Source: Thermoflavifilum sp.
Lineage (GTDB): Bacteria > Bacteroidota > Bacteroidia > Chitinophagales > Chitinophagaceae
Direction of reading: 5' to 3'
DNA length: 64,000 bases
NCBI RefSeq assembly: GCF_014961315.1
Contig: NZ_CP063141.1
Span: forward strand, 1,302,001 to 1,366,000
Shown: piece after piece, positions 18,200 through 26,949 of the stretch
How the letters are laid out: each line of letters starts with the position of its first letter
How positions within the stretch are numbered: the first letter of the stretch is position 1
Translations under genes and position numbers: made by a program
Notes under the pieces: generated by a model
What the model was told of the DNA's origin: nothing
The model's input: only the letters and a program-made list of their open reading frames with translations
Databases searched by the model: none

Positions 18200-21100
18200 A
18201 TGAAGCGCTTCCTCACATTGACATCGTTATGCGGAATGGTCGTTCTGCTGCATATCGCATCGCAGGCGCAGACCAATGCCGTTGAGTTTGGCCAGAATCG
18301 CCTTCAATTTAAGAACTTTCAATGGAGATACTATCAATCCGATCATTTTGATGTGTATTTCAGTCAGAATGGATTGAACCTGGGCAAATTTGTGGCTCAG
18401 ATTGCCGAAGAACAGCTGCCGCTGATCGAGCGATTCATGGATTACGGCGTGAATGGTAAAATCAATATTGTGGTGTATAACAACTTCGGCGAAATGAAGC
18501 AATCCAATATTGGCATAGGGCTCGACTGGCAGAATACCGGCGGCATTACCAAGCTGGTGAACAATAAGATGATTGTTTACTATAACGGCGATCATACAGA
18601 TCTCGTCCGGCAAATTCGTGAGGGTATCGCCCGGGTAATTGTGGAAAACATGCTTTTCGGTGAAGATGTGGGCGAATTTGCTACCAACGCGGTGTTACTT
18701 TATTTACCCAAATGGTTTACCGATGGCTACATTGCCTATGCAGCGCAAAACTGGAATGCGGATCTGGATGCAACATTAAAAAACCTGATTCTGTCGGGCA
18801 GGTATGAAACGCTTAATCAGCTTGTACTCGACCATCCCACGCTGGGCGGTCATGCTTTCTGGCATTATGTGGAAATGAATTATAGTCCGCAGGCTACGTC
18901 TTATTTGCTTTACATTGCGCGTATTGAACGAAGCCTGAAGCGTGCAATGAAACAGGTTTTGCGCAAATCATACCGTGATGTAAATCGCGATATGGTGATG
19001 TTTTATCGGCAGCAATATGCGCAGGACAACCGTGGCAGACGTCAGGTGGTGCGAGGTACGCCTGTTACCGTTAAAGAGGTGAGCCCGAGCATTGATTATT
19101 ATCATTTTGCGCCACGGCCGGTGGGTAGAGATTATGCGTATGTGGAATACAAACAGGGCTTTTACAGGATATTACTCTACCAGGGCCTGTTCAAACCCAC
19201 CCTGATTTACAAGGGTGGCGTACGCAGGCTCAAATCGGCAGAAAATCCGGTTTATCCTCTGCTGGCCTGGGATCCGCGGGGTAGTCGTCTGGCGGTGATT
19301 TATGAAAAGGCCGGAAAGCCGCAGCTGCTCATCTACGACATCATCACCCGATTAAAGCACACCTATCCGCTGCCTTTTGAAAGCGTCAACAGTTTTAATT
19401 TCCTGCATGATTACAATACGCTGGTGCTCTCCGCGATTCGTAACGGGCATAGTGATATTTTTACCTACAATATCAGCAATTTCAAATCCACCCAACTCAC
19501 CAACGATGCATACGATGACCTGGACCCATCTTATGCCGCTTTTCCACGCAAAAGTGGTATTCTATTCGTTTCCAACAGGCCATCAGCCGATGCTCCTTCG
19601 AGCGATACGGTTGCGCATTATGCCCATTACAACGTATTTATGGTAAGTGACTGGGACAATGATCAGCGCCAGATCACCCAGCTTACACACCTTACCGATG
19701 CCGATGCCCGCCTGCCCATGCAATATGGCGACACCTATTTCACCTTTGTAACCAACGAAAATGGCATTGCAAACCGCTATGCAGGTTCCTATACCGCAAT
19801 CCCGGCCGGTGTGGACTCTCTGTTTTATCTGGGCAGTACTATTTTACGCAATCCCGATCGGGAAGAACTGGATTCTGCACTCGCCGATTATGGAAGCACT
19901 CAGCCGGATTCCATTAAAGTCATTGCCATCACGCACGATTCAACATACACGTTTCCTATCACCAATTATGCCTATGGTATTGAAGAAAGCCATATCGCCG
20001 GAAATAACCAGCAGATTTCAGAGGTTATTCATCAGATGGACTTCAAGCGGGTATACCGGCTGAAAGAAGATACGGTAGCCCTGCGTCGGCGTAATGTAAG
20101 CACCCGGCCCACCCATTATATCCTCTGGCAGCGCAGGGCCGATAGTGCAAGGATGGGCTTGCCCAACTATTATGTGCAGCCCGATACCGTTCGACGGAGA
20201 AAAAGCTTCTTCAAAAGTCCTTTCGGCATAGCCCAGCCCGATACCAGCCAGGCAGCCGTTCAGCCGGTGACAGCCCAAACCTCTATCTTGCCTGAACTCA
20301 AATTAATTCCCTATCACCTCCGCTTCGCTTCCGATTATCTGATGACACAGGTCGATAATTCAGTGTTGTTTACTCAATATCAAAAATTCACCGGAAGTGG
20401 ACCCGTGGAACTCGCCAATCCTTTCAACGGACTCATCCGCCTGGGTGTATCCGATATGCTGGAAGATATTAAGTTTTCTGGAGGACTCCGGGTGCCATCC
20501 GACCTGAATGGTAGCGAATATTTCTTCCAGTTTTCTGATTTGAAAAAAATGGTCGATTGGAGTCTGCTATATTATCGCAAAGTAGAACGCAATACACTGG
20601 TGGATCAACAGGGTAATGCAGTGGCAGAAGCAAAATTCAAGACTAACCTGTATCAGCTGGAGCTCAGCTATCCACTGGATGAAGTAAAAAGTGTTCGGGC
20701 TCAGGTAGGTGCACGCACCGATCGGATTGTTTATCTGGCCAGTGATCCCAATACCCTGAAATATCCTGATTACAATGAAACCTACGGCATCCTGCATCTA
20801 GAATATGTGTACGACAACACCGTCAATCCAGCTACCAATATCTGGTATGGATTGCGTTACAAGGTGTTTGGTGAAATGTTCCCCCAGCTTAATAAACCTC
20901 AACAGCCCGGCGGCAGCAGGTTTACATTCAATGCCGGCGCCGATGTACGGTATTATTATCCCATTTATCGGAATTTCATCTGGGCAACACGATTTGCAAC
21001 AGGATTTTCGTGGGGCACCCGTAAATTGATTTATTATCTGGGCGGCGTGGATAACTGGTTGTTCCCGAAATTTAATTACAATACGCCCATTGACTACAAT

Positions 21101-21520
21101 GCCAATTATGCTTTCCAGACGCTGGCCGAAAACCTCCGTGGATATGATCAGAATATCAAAAACGGGAATAATTATGTGTTGTTAAATACCGAACTGCGTC
21201 TGCCAGTGTTTTCCACCTTCATTGAAACACCGATCAATTCGGATTTTGTGCGCAATTTTCAGATAACCTCGTTTATCGATATTGGCACAGCCTGGTCGGG
21301 CGGATTTTCGTTAAAAGACAACACCTCTACATATTATGGTGCCCCACCGGTTGTAGTAAAAATTAAAAATGGTTTTCTTGGACCCTTTGCTGCGGGTTAT
21401 GGTTTTGGTGCGCGGTCAACCATTGCCGGGTATTTTCTTCGCTTTGATGCCGGTTGGCCTGCAACGGGCTTTTTCCAGGGATCGCCCAAGCTATATCTGG
21501 CTCTGGGAGTAGATTTTTGA
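18200..21520 (+). CDS. Large exported protein with beta-propeller and C-terminal outer-membrane barrel
   Basis: An 1106-residue protein with a clear signal peptide ending near residue 23 (ASQAQ). Residues about 30-270 resemble the peptidase-MA-like domain, but no H-E-x-x-H zinc site is visible. Residues about 290-560 hold repeated strand patterns typical of PD40/TolB-like propeller blades (for example LLAWDPRGSRLAVIY). The last 400 residues alternate aromatic and polar strands and end in an aromatic-terminated beta strand, as expected for a BamA/Omp85-like surface-antigen barrel. Such fusions occur across Bacteroidota and are not characterised. It could be a protease-like or assembly factor at the outer membrane. 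The gene is monocistronic and ends two bases from the next, convergent gene. Confidence 0.75.
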   Translation: MKRFLTLTSLCGMVVLLHIASQAQTNAVEFGQNRLQFKNFQWRYYQSDHFDVYFSQNGLNLGKFVAQIAEEQLPLIERFMDYGVNGKINIVVYNNFGEMKQSNIGIGLDWQNTGGITKLVNNKMIVYYNGDHTDLVRQIREGIARVIVENMLFGEDVGEFATNAVLLYLPKWFTDGYIAYAAQNWNADLDATLKNLILSGRYETLNQLVLDHPTLGGHAFWHYVEMNYSPQATSYLLYIARIERSLKRAMKQVLRKSYRDVNRDMVMFYRQQYAQDNRGRRQVVRGTPVTVKEVSPSIDYYHFAPRPVGRDYAYVEYKQGFYRILLYQGLFKPTLIYKGGVRRLKSAENPVYPLLAWDPRGSRLAVIYEKAGKPQLLIYDIITRLKHTYPLPFESVNSFNFLHDYNTLVLSAIRNGHSDIFTYNISNFKSTQLTNDAYDDLDPSYAAFPRKSGILFVSNRPSADAPSSDTVAHYAHYNVFMVSDWDNDQRQITQLTHLTDADARLPMQYGDTYFTFVTNENGIANRYAGSYTAIPAGVDSLFYLGSTILRNPDREELDSALADYGSTQPDSIKVIAITHDSTYTFPITNYAYGIEESHIAGNNQQISEVIHQMDFKRVYRLKEDTVALRRRNVSTRPTHYILWQRRADSARMGLPNYYVQPDTVRRRKSFFKSPFGIAQPDTSQAAVQPVTAQTSILPELKLIPYHLRFASDYLMTQVDNSVLFTQYQKFTGSGPVELANPFNGLIRLGVSDMLEDIKFSGGLRVPSDLNGSEYFFQFSDLKKMVDWSLLYYRKVERNTLVDQQGNAVAEAKFKTNLYQLELSYPLDEVKSVRAQVGARTDRIVYLASDPNTLKYPDYNETYGILHLEYVYDNTVNPATNIWYGLRYKVFGEMFPQLNKPQQPGGSRFTFNAGADVRYYYPIYRNFIWATRFATGFSWGTRKLIYYLGGVDNWLFPKFNYNTPIDYNANYAFQTLAENLRGYDQNIKNGNNYVLLNTELRLPVFSTFIETPINSDFVRNFQITSFIDIGTAWSGGFSLKDNTSTYYGAPPVVVKIKNGFLGPFAAGYGFGARSTIAGYFLRFDAGWPATGFFQGSPKLYLALGVDF

Positions 21521-21522
21521 AT

Positions 21523-22146
21523 TCATGGATGAGTTTGCTGGGGCGCACACTGGCAGGCATCGGCCTGGGGTGGGATTTGCGCTTTTGCTGCCGTCCAGCA
21601 AAAATTCATGGCCTGGCTGGTGATACTCTGCAATTTGAGTCTGATTTTCACACCACGCCGACTATCGGGTCCGGTAACCACACGCGTGCTGTGGGCGGGT
21701 ATATCGCCAGCCGCCAGGGTAATGGATTGAAATTCGGTTCCATTATTTTGTAAGTAAATCAGTTGGCATTCCACCTGATCCAGCGGAAAATCAGTCTGAT
21801 TTTCGATCCGGATGGCAGGATGATGAATGCCCCCCAGAAATCCCGTTCGGAAGCCCGCTATGCTGATATGGATGTAGTTGGGCCAGTTTTTACGATAATA
21901 GGCTCGTAAATCCATCATGGTTCCCTGGCTGCCGGATGCCGGTCGTTGTTGATTGAGCTGACTTATGGCGTTGCGAAGCTGCTCATTTTCCTGCTGAAGC
22001 TGTTGATATTGCATCAGTAGTTCATGCAGTTGCTTACGCGTTTGTTGCAGACTTTGATCGGTTTGCCTGTTTGCAGACCACAGCCACAGGCAAAGCACGC
22101 CCAGCAGCAGGCAAAGCGAAAGGAAAAAAATAGATTTCGTTTTCAT
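21523..22146 (-). CDS. Hypothetical membrane-anchored protein with coiled coil
   Basis: A 207-residue protein I do not recognise. It starts with a short basic stretch and one hydrophobic segment (residues 6-24), which could be a signal anchor. A glutamine-rich coiled coil follows at about 30-68 (LQQENEQLRNAISQLNQQ). The remaining part, about 80-190, looks like a compact beta domain with a conserved-looking FPLDQVECQLIY core. The C-terminus is rich in cysteine and proline. The ATG at 22146 has an exact TAGTTTTG promoter element ten bases upstream. The topology suggests a periplasmic domain tethered to the inner membrane. It is convergent with the propeller/barrel gene, with a two-base gap. Confidence 0.7.
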   Translation of the reverse strand: MKTKSIFFLSLCLLLGVLCLWLWSANRQTDQSLQQTRKQLHELLMQYQQLQQENEQLRNAISQLNQQRPASGSQGTMMDLRAYYRKNWPNYIHISIAGFRTGFLGGIHHPAIRIENQTDFPLDQVECQLIYLQNNGTEFQSITLAAGDIPAHSTRVVTGPDSRRGVKIRLKLQSITSQAMNFCWTAAKAQIPPQADACQCAPQQTHP

Positions 22147-22156
22147 GAAATAAAAA

Positions 22157-22164
22157 CAAAACTA
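22157..22164 (-). promoter_or_regulatory. -7 promoter element of the coiled-coil membrane protein gene
   Basis: TAGTTTTG is an exact TAnnTTTG match ten bases before the ATG at 22146, which implies a very short leader. A TTTG occurs 11 bases further up, which is closer than usual. Confidence 0.5.
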
Positions 22165-22296
22165 TATGTTTGTATCAAACCTGTATGTGTTTGCCTGTTT
22201 GCCGGCAAACCTGCTCTTGTGCAAATCTTGCATGCTACTGCTGTTGAGATCCAACGAATAAACACTTTCGGCTATTGAAATATATTTCATAGGCTT

Positions 22297-23457
22297 ATGC
22301 ATATCCTTCCTGTTCAGAATCGCCAGACGGCACGTGCATTTTTATTGTTACCCAGAAAAATTCATGCCGGTAATCCCGAATGGATTGAGCCTTTGCATCG
22401 CGATATTGAGGAAGTGTTTGATCCCCGTCGCAATAAGGCTTTTCGCCACGGTGAATGCGCCCGCTGGATTCTGGTGGATGATCGGCAGAACTGTATTGGT
22501 CGGGTGGCTGCATTCGTGAATCGGAAATATAAAAATAAAGGTGATGATATTCCCGTGGGAGGCATGGGCTTTTTTGAATGCATTAACAATCGACAAGCGG
22601 CTCATATGCTATTCGACCAATGCAAAACCTGGTTACAGGAGCGCGGTATGCAAGCCATGGACGGCCCCATCAATTTCGGTGAACGCGATAAATGGTGGGG
22701 ACTGCTGGTAGAAGGGTTTCATGCACCACCTTATGGCATGAACTATCATCCGCCTTATTATCGGGATTTGTTCGAGAGTTATGGGTTTGAAGTGTTTTTC
22801 AACCAGTATTGTTATGCCATGCGGGTCGATACCCGCTTGCAGGATAAATTCTACGAGCGTCATGCCCAGTTTGCCGCCAATCCTGATTTTCATGCAGAGC
22901 ATTACCGGAAAAAGGATCTGGAAAAATTTGCACGGGATTTTTGTAAAGTATATAACGAAGCCTGGGCCGGCCATGGCGGATTGAAAACCCTGGAGCTCAA
23001 ACAGGTGATCCAGTTTTTCCGCAAAATGAATCCTGTAGCCGACGAGCAGCTGGTATGGTTTGTTTATTATCAAGATGAGCCCATCGGCTGCTGGTTGAAT
23101 ATCCCGGATATTAATCAGGCGATTCGGTATTTGCATGGGCATTTTGGCTGGTGGCACAAGCTCAAGTTCATCTGGTTGATGCGCAAAGGGGTATGCAAGC
23201 GCTTTATCGGGCTGGTATTCGGCATTGTGCCTGCATTCCAGGGTAAGGGAGTTGATAGTTATCTCATCATCGAGGGGGCTAACGTCATTCAACCCGCAGC
23301 TCGCTATGAAGAATATGAAATGCAATGGATCGGCGATTTCAATCCAAAAATGATTAACATTGCAGAAAGCCTGGGAACTTATCGCAGCCGTCGACTGATT
23401 ACCTATCGGTATCTGTTTGATCGCAGCAAACCATTTCAGCGACATCCTATGGTGTAA
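22297..23457 (+). CDS. GNAT-like conserved protein of unknown function
   Basis: A 386-residue soluble protein of a family common in Bacteroidota. The layout resembles a double acyl-CoA N-acyltransferase fold. The first half contains IGRVAAFVNRKY followed by GGMGFFECINN, typical of the strand before the acyl-CoA site. The middle carries GPINFGERDKWWG and YHPPYYRDLFESYGFEVF, which resembles the conserved core of that family. The second half has a further PIGCWLNIPDINQ strand and a VPAFQGKGVDSYLI segment, close to the Q-x-x-G-x-G/A CoA-binding loop. The acceptor is unknown. It lies 24 bases upstream of dnaX on the same strand, so the two may be cotranscribed. Confidence 0.72.
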   Translation: MHILPVQNRQTARAFLLLPRKIHAGNPEWIEPLHRDIEEVFDPRRNKAFRHGECARWILVDDRQNCIGRVAAFVNRKYKNKGDDIPVGGMGFFECINNRQAAHMLFDQCKTWLQERGMQAMDGPINFGERDKWWGLLVEGFHAPPYGMNYHPPYYRDLFESYGFEVFFNQYCYAMRVDTRLQDKFYERHAQFAANPDFHAEHYRKKDLEKFARDFCKVYNEAWAGHGGLKTLELKQVIQFFRKMNPVADEQLVWFVYYQDEPIGCWLNIPDINQAIRYLHGHFGWWHKLKFIWLMRKGVCKRFIGLVFGIVPAFQGKGVDSYLIIEGANVIQPAARYEEYEMQWIGDFNPKMINIAESLGTYRSRRLITYRYLFDRSKPFQRHPMV

Positions 23458-23481
23458 AAGAGATTTTCTAACTTCGTTTTC

Positions 23482-25245
23482 ATGGAGCATTTTCTGGTTT
23501 CTGCGCGGAAATATCGTCCACAGGATTTTGCGTCTGTGGTTGGGCAGACCCATATTACCACCACGCTGAAAAATGCCATTCTTCAAAAGCAGCTCGCCCA
23601 TGCTTTTTTATTCTGTGGGCCGCGCGGCGTGGGTAAAACTACCTGTGCACGCATCCTCGCTAAAACCATCAATTGCGAAAACCTCAGACCCGATGGTGAA
23701 GCCTGCAACCAGTGCGCATCCTGTATAGCCTTTAATCAGGGAACCTCATTTCATATTCATGAATTAGATGCCGCTTCTAACAATTCTGTGGAAGATATAC
23801 GGGCACTGGTTGATCAGGTGCGGTTTCCGCCGCAGGGTGCCCGATATAAAACTTATATCATCGATGAGGTGCATATGCTCAGCACTGCAGCCTTTAATGC
23901 ATTTTTAAAAACCCTTGAAGAACCCCCCTCTTATGCCATATTTATTTTAGCCACGACCGAAAAGCATAAAATTCTGCCCACCATTCTGAGCCGCTGCCAG
24001 GTATTCGATTTCAGGCGTATTACCCTTCACGATATCGTGCATCATTTACAGGATATCTGTGCAAGGGAACAGGTAGAAGCCGAAGAAGAAGCTCTGCATC
24101 TGATTGCCCAGAAGAGTGAAGGTTGCATGCGCGATGCCCTTGGCATTTTCGATACGCTGGTAAGTTTTACAGGAGGCAAAATCACTTACACGCAGGCCCT
24201 GGCCCATCTGAACATGCTGGATGTGGAATATTATTTCCGTATCCTGGAAGCCATTCAACAGCAAGACATAGCACAAACTTTATTGTATCTCGATGAAATC
24301 CTTCAGAAGGGATTTGAAGGCGAGCATGTACTGGAAGGCATGGCTGAATTTTTACGCGACCTCATGGTATGCCGGGATGAAAAGCTGACGGCCCTGCTGG
24401 ATATCGCCCAGAACTTCAGAAAACGATATGCCGAAATGGCCCGGCGTTGCAGCCTTTCCTGGCTGGTGAGTGCCCTGGCTTTACTACAGGATGCCGGCAC
24501 GCAATACCGCAATTCCCGCAATAAACGACTCACGCTCGAGATTGCGTTCATCAAGCTCTGTTACCTGCAACAGGCCGTGCAGCTGGTAGGTGATGTAGCC
24601 ACCGGCGAAGTGGTAAAAAAAAAGCTGACGCATGAACAGGAAACTACCCGTGTGCGAGCGCCTTTCCAGGCTGTTCCTCGACCTGCTTCTATTCCGGTAT
24701 CGACGGCATCTCCCCGGGAAAATAAGCCTTCTTCCGGTCTTACGCCTATCACCCGGAAGCCGCTGCCGGCGACGGAACTTCGCATGACGGCTGCTGATAA
24801 ACTCCCCACACTTGATCATCTCAAAAAAGATCAGCAGGCATCGCAGCAAGCGGCCGAAGCCGTATCCAGGCCCTTAACCCTGGAGCAGGTGCAAAAGTGC
24901 TGGGCGCATTATATTCAACTGTTACAGCAAAGAGGTCAGCAGGCACTGGCCGTGCAACTCGAACAGTCGCGGATCAACATCATTCCACCGGAAGAAATTC
25001 AGGTAACTACCTCGAATATTATTCAATTTCGTTTTCTGGAAGAGGAAAGGATGCATATTGCCGACTTTTTGAAACAAGCGCTCTCGCGTCCGGGATTGGT
25101 GATGAAAATCCTCCTTGAAGAAACGGAAACACCCGATCAGAGCCCGCCTGTTTACACACCCCAGCAACAATTTGAACAATTGAAAGCGCGCTATCCCCTC
25201 ATTGCCCGCCTGCAGCAGGTGCTGGATCTGGAGCTGGATTATTGA
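23482..25245 (+). CDS. dnaX: DNA polymerase III subunits tau/gamma
   Basis: A 587-residue clamp-loader ATPase that loads the beta clamp; the long form (tau) also tethers polymerase and helicase. Walker A GPRGVGKT is at residues 46-53, zinc ligands C65, C75, C78 and C81 follow, then DEVH at 128-131 and the SRC arginine-finger segment. The three clamp-loader domains end near residue 370. Codons 378-381 (GTA AAA AAA AAG) form a nine-A run (24615-24623) holding the A AAA AAG heptamer. A -1 shift would end after three further codons, giving a 384-residue gamma form. The C-terminal part, about 382-587, is a low-complexity linker and a small tau-specific domain. A terminator and then the acyltransferase promoter follow. 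Confidence 0.95.
   Translation: MEHFLVSARKYRPQDFASVVGQTHITTTLKNAILQKQLAHAFLFCGPRGVGKTTCARILAKTINCENLRPDGEACNQCASCIAFNQGTSFHIHELDAASNNSVEDIRALVDQVRFPPQGARYKTYIIDEVHMLSTAAFNAFLKTLEEPPSYAIFILATTEKHKILPTILSRCQVFDFRRITLHDIVHHLQDICAREQVEAEEEALHLIAQKSEGCMRDALGIFDTLVSFTGGKITYTQALAHLNMLDVEYYFRILEAIQQQDIAQTLLYLDEILQKGFEGEHVLEGMAEFLRDLMVCRDEKLTALLDIAQNFRKRYAEMARRCSLSWLVSALALLQDAGTQYRNSRNKRLTLEIAFIKLCYLQQAVQLVGDVATGEVVKKKLTHEQETTRVRAPFQAVPRPASIPVSTASPRENKPSSGLTPITRKPLPATELRMTAADKLPTLDHLKKDQQASQQAAEAVSRPLTLEQVQKCWAHYIQLLQQRGQQALAVQLEQSRINIIPPEEIQVTTSNIIQFRFLEEERMHIADFLKQALSRPGLVMKILLEETETPDQSPPVYTPQQQFEQLKARYPLIARLQQVLDLELDY
24615..24623 (+). promoter_or_regulatory. Candidate programmed slippage site in dnaX (nine A)
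   Basis: Nine consecutive A bases lie in frame as GTA AAA AAA AAG. The zero-frame heptamer A AAA AAG is the one used for -1 ribosomal frameshifting in E. coli dnaX, and an A9 run drives transcriptional slippage in Thermus dnaX. The -1 frame reads GCT GAC GCA TGA and the +1 frame reads AGC TGA, so either slip truncates the protein at once. Confidence 0.55.
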
Positions 25246-25271
25246 AAAACGGCAACAGTGGCTGTTTTTTT
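25245..25271 (+). terminator. Terminator of dnaX
   Basis: AAAAACGGC (25245-25253) pairs with GCTGTTTTT (25261-25269), with one G-U pair, around a seven-base loop and continues into T residues. It overlaps the dnaX stop region. Confidence 0.75.
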
Positions 25272-25290
25272 CATTTAAGCATGAATTAGT

Positions 25291-25298
25291 TACTTTTG
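25291..25298 (+). promoter_or_regulatory. -7 promoter element of the acyltransferase gene
   Basis: TACTTTTG is an exact TAnnTTTG match located 25 bases before the ATG at 25324 and just after the dnaX terminator. Confidence 0.6.
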
Positions 25299-25323
25299 AG
25301 CCGAATTTGAAAGCATAATCCAT

Positions 25324-26949
25324 ATGGCAGAAGCAATACGGATGCCCCTGTTGAGCGATACGATGAAAGAAGGCGTAATCGCTGCCTGGCATAAAAAAGT
25401 TGGTGATCAGGTAAAAGCTGATGATGTGATTGCTGAGGTGGAAACAGATAAAGCCACCATGGAAGTGATTCCCTATGTAGAAGGTACTTTGTTATATATC
25501 GGTCCGAAAGAAGGTGAATCGGCGAAGGTGAACGACATTATTGCTATTGTAGGTAAGCCAGGAGAGGATTATCAGGCCTTGCTGGCGCAGCAAACCGGGG
25601 ACAAGGCTTCGCCTGCCCAACAGCAACAGGCTACAGCATCTGCTGAATCATCGGCTCCGCGAGCCGATCTTCAGCAGCTCTTGCAGCAGGTGAACGTAGT
25701 ACGCATGCCTTTGCTGAGTGATACCATGAAAGAAGGTAAGATTGTTGCCTGGCATAAAAAAGTTGGTGATCAGGTAAAAGCTGATGATGTGATTGCTGAA
25801 GTGGAGACCGATAAAGCCACCATGGAAGTTACGCCTTATGTAGAAGGGACGTTGTTGTACATAGGTCCGAAAGAAGGCGAATCGGCGAAGGTGAACGATA
25901 TCATTGCCATTATCGGGAAAAAAGGCACCGATATTCAGCCGATTCTGGAAGCCGAGCGGCAACAGGCAACTGCCGGAGAAAAACAAGCTACTCCTGCTCC
26001 GGCCGCTCAGTCGGCCTCTCCTGTTGCTCGGGCCGCAACTCCAGCTCCCGTTTCCGCTGTTACTCAAGCTACATCTGTAACGCCGGGGGGACGCATCAAG
26101 GCTTCGCCCCTGGCACGCCGGCTGGCCGCCGAAAAAGGCATCGACCTATCGTTGATCAAGGGGAGTGGCGATGACGGACGCATCATCAAGCGAGATATCG
26201 ACCAGTATCTGGCATCTCCGGCAGCACGGGCAGCGGCTGCAGCTCCTGCTTTTGTGCCGGCCGGAGAAGAAAGCTATCAGGATACGCCGGTGAGCCAGAT
26301 GCGCAGGGTGATTGCCCAACGCCTCAGCGAAAGCAAGTTCACCGCCCCACATTTTTATCTGACGATTGCTGTGGATATGCGACGCATGGTCGATGCCCGC
26401 AAGGCACTGAACGAGATTGCCGAAGTAAAAGTGTCGTTTAACGATATCCTGATCAAGGCGGTGGCGATGGCCCTGCGCAAGCATCCCGAGGTAAACAGCA
26501 GCTGGATGGGCGATTTCATACGTACTTATCGCCATATCCATATCGGCTCGGCCGTGGCTATTGATGATGGTTTGATCGTACCGGTGATTCGCTTTGCCGA
26601 TCAAAAATCTATTGCACAAATCGCGGCGGAAACCAAAGTGTTGTACGAAAAAGCCCGCAACCGCAAATTGCAGCCTCAGGATTTCACCGGCAACACCTTT
26701 ACCATATCCAACCTGGGCATGCTGGGCATCGAAGAGTTTACGGCCATCATCAATCCGCCCGACAGCTGTATCCTGGCCGTGGGCGCCATTCAAGATACGC
26801 CCATAGTGGAAAACGGACAGGTGGTGATTGCTCCGGTGATGAAACTCACCATGAGCTGCGATCACCGTGTGGTGGATGGCGCCGTGGGCGCGCGTTTCCT
26901 GCAGACGCTGAAGCAGATGCTGGAAAATCCACTGGCCATGCTGCTTTGA
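25324..26949 (+). CDS. pdhC: Dihydrolipoamide acetyltransferase (E2) with two lipoyl domains
   Basis: A 541-residue E2 core protein of a 2-oxoacid dehydrogenase complex, most likely pyruvate dehydrogenase, which transfers the acyl group from lipoate to CoA. Two lipoyl domains lie at about residues 3-80 and 124-201, with lipoylated lysines K43 and K164 in E-T-D-K-A. They are nearly identical, even in DNA. Alanine/proline-rich linkers separate them from the E3/E1-binding domain (about 255-292, ASPLARRLAAEKG). The catalytic domain ends with H514-R-V-V-D518-G. No E1 or E3 gene is near. The downstream nucleoside hydrolase overlaps its stop, so the two are cotranscribed. Confidence 0.93.
   Translation: MAEAIRMPLLSDTMKEGVIAAWHKKVGDQVKADDVIAEVETDKATMEVIPYVEGTLLYIGPKEGESAKVNDIIAIVGKPGEDYQALLAQQTGDKASPAQQQQATASAESSAPRADLQQLLQQVNVVRMPLLSDTMKEGKIVAWHKKVGDQVKADDVIAEVETDKATMEVTPYVEGTLLYIGPKEGESAKVNDIIAIIGKKGTDIQPILEAERQQATAGEKQATPAPAAQSASPVARAATPAPVSAVTQATSVTPGGRIKASPLARRLAAEKGIDLSLIKGSGDDGRIIKRDIDQYLASPAARAAAAAPAFVPAGEESYQDTPVSQMRRVIAQRLSESKFTAPHFYLTIAVDMRRMVDARKALNEIAEVKVSFNDILIKAVAMALRKHPEVNSSWMGDFIRTYRHIHIGSAVAIDDGLIVPVIRFADQKSIAQIAAETKVLYEKARNRKLQPQDFTGNTFTISNLGMLGIEEFTAIINPPDSCILAVGAIQDTPIVENGQVVIAPVMKLTMSCDHRVVDGAVGARFLQTLKQMLENPLAMLL
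25383..25436 (+). repeat. Direct repeat within lipoyl domain 1
   Basis: A 54-base stretch is identical to 25746-25799. The two copies are exactly 363 bases (121 codons) apart and encode the lipoyl-lysine hairpin region of the two domains. Confidence 0.95.
25746..25799 (+). repeat. Direct repeat within lipoyl domain 2
   Basis: The second copy of the 54-base identical stretch found at 25383-25436. Flanking sequence in both domains is also highly similar, with mostly synonymous differences. Confidence 0.95.

Noticed and set aside
22633..23601. 322-codon minus-strand ORF opposite the GNAT-like gene and dnaX start
   Set aside because: It is an antisense shadow with no motif; it crosses the start of dnaX and both real genes have clear family features.
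24625..24665. Stimulatory hairpin downstream of the dnaX slippery run (GGAAA with TTTCC)
   Set aside because: Only five base pairs around an 18-base loop, too weak to claim; it is not needed for the slippage proposal.
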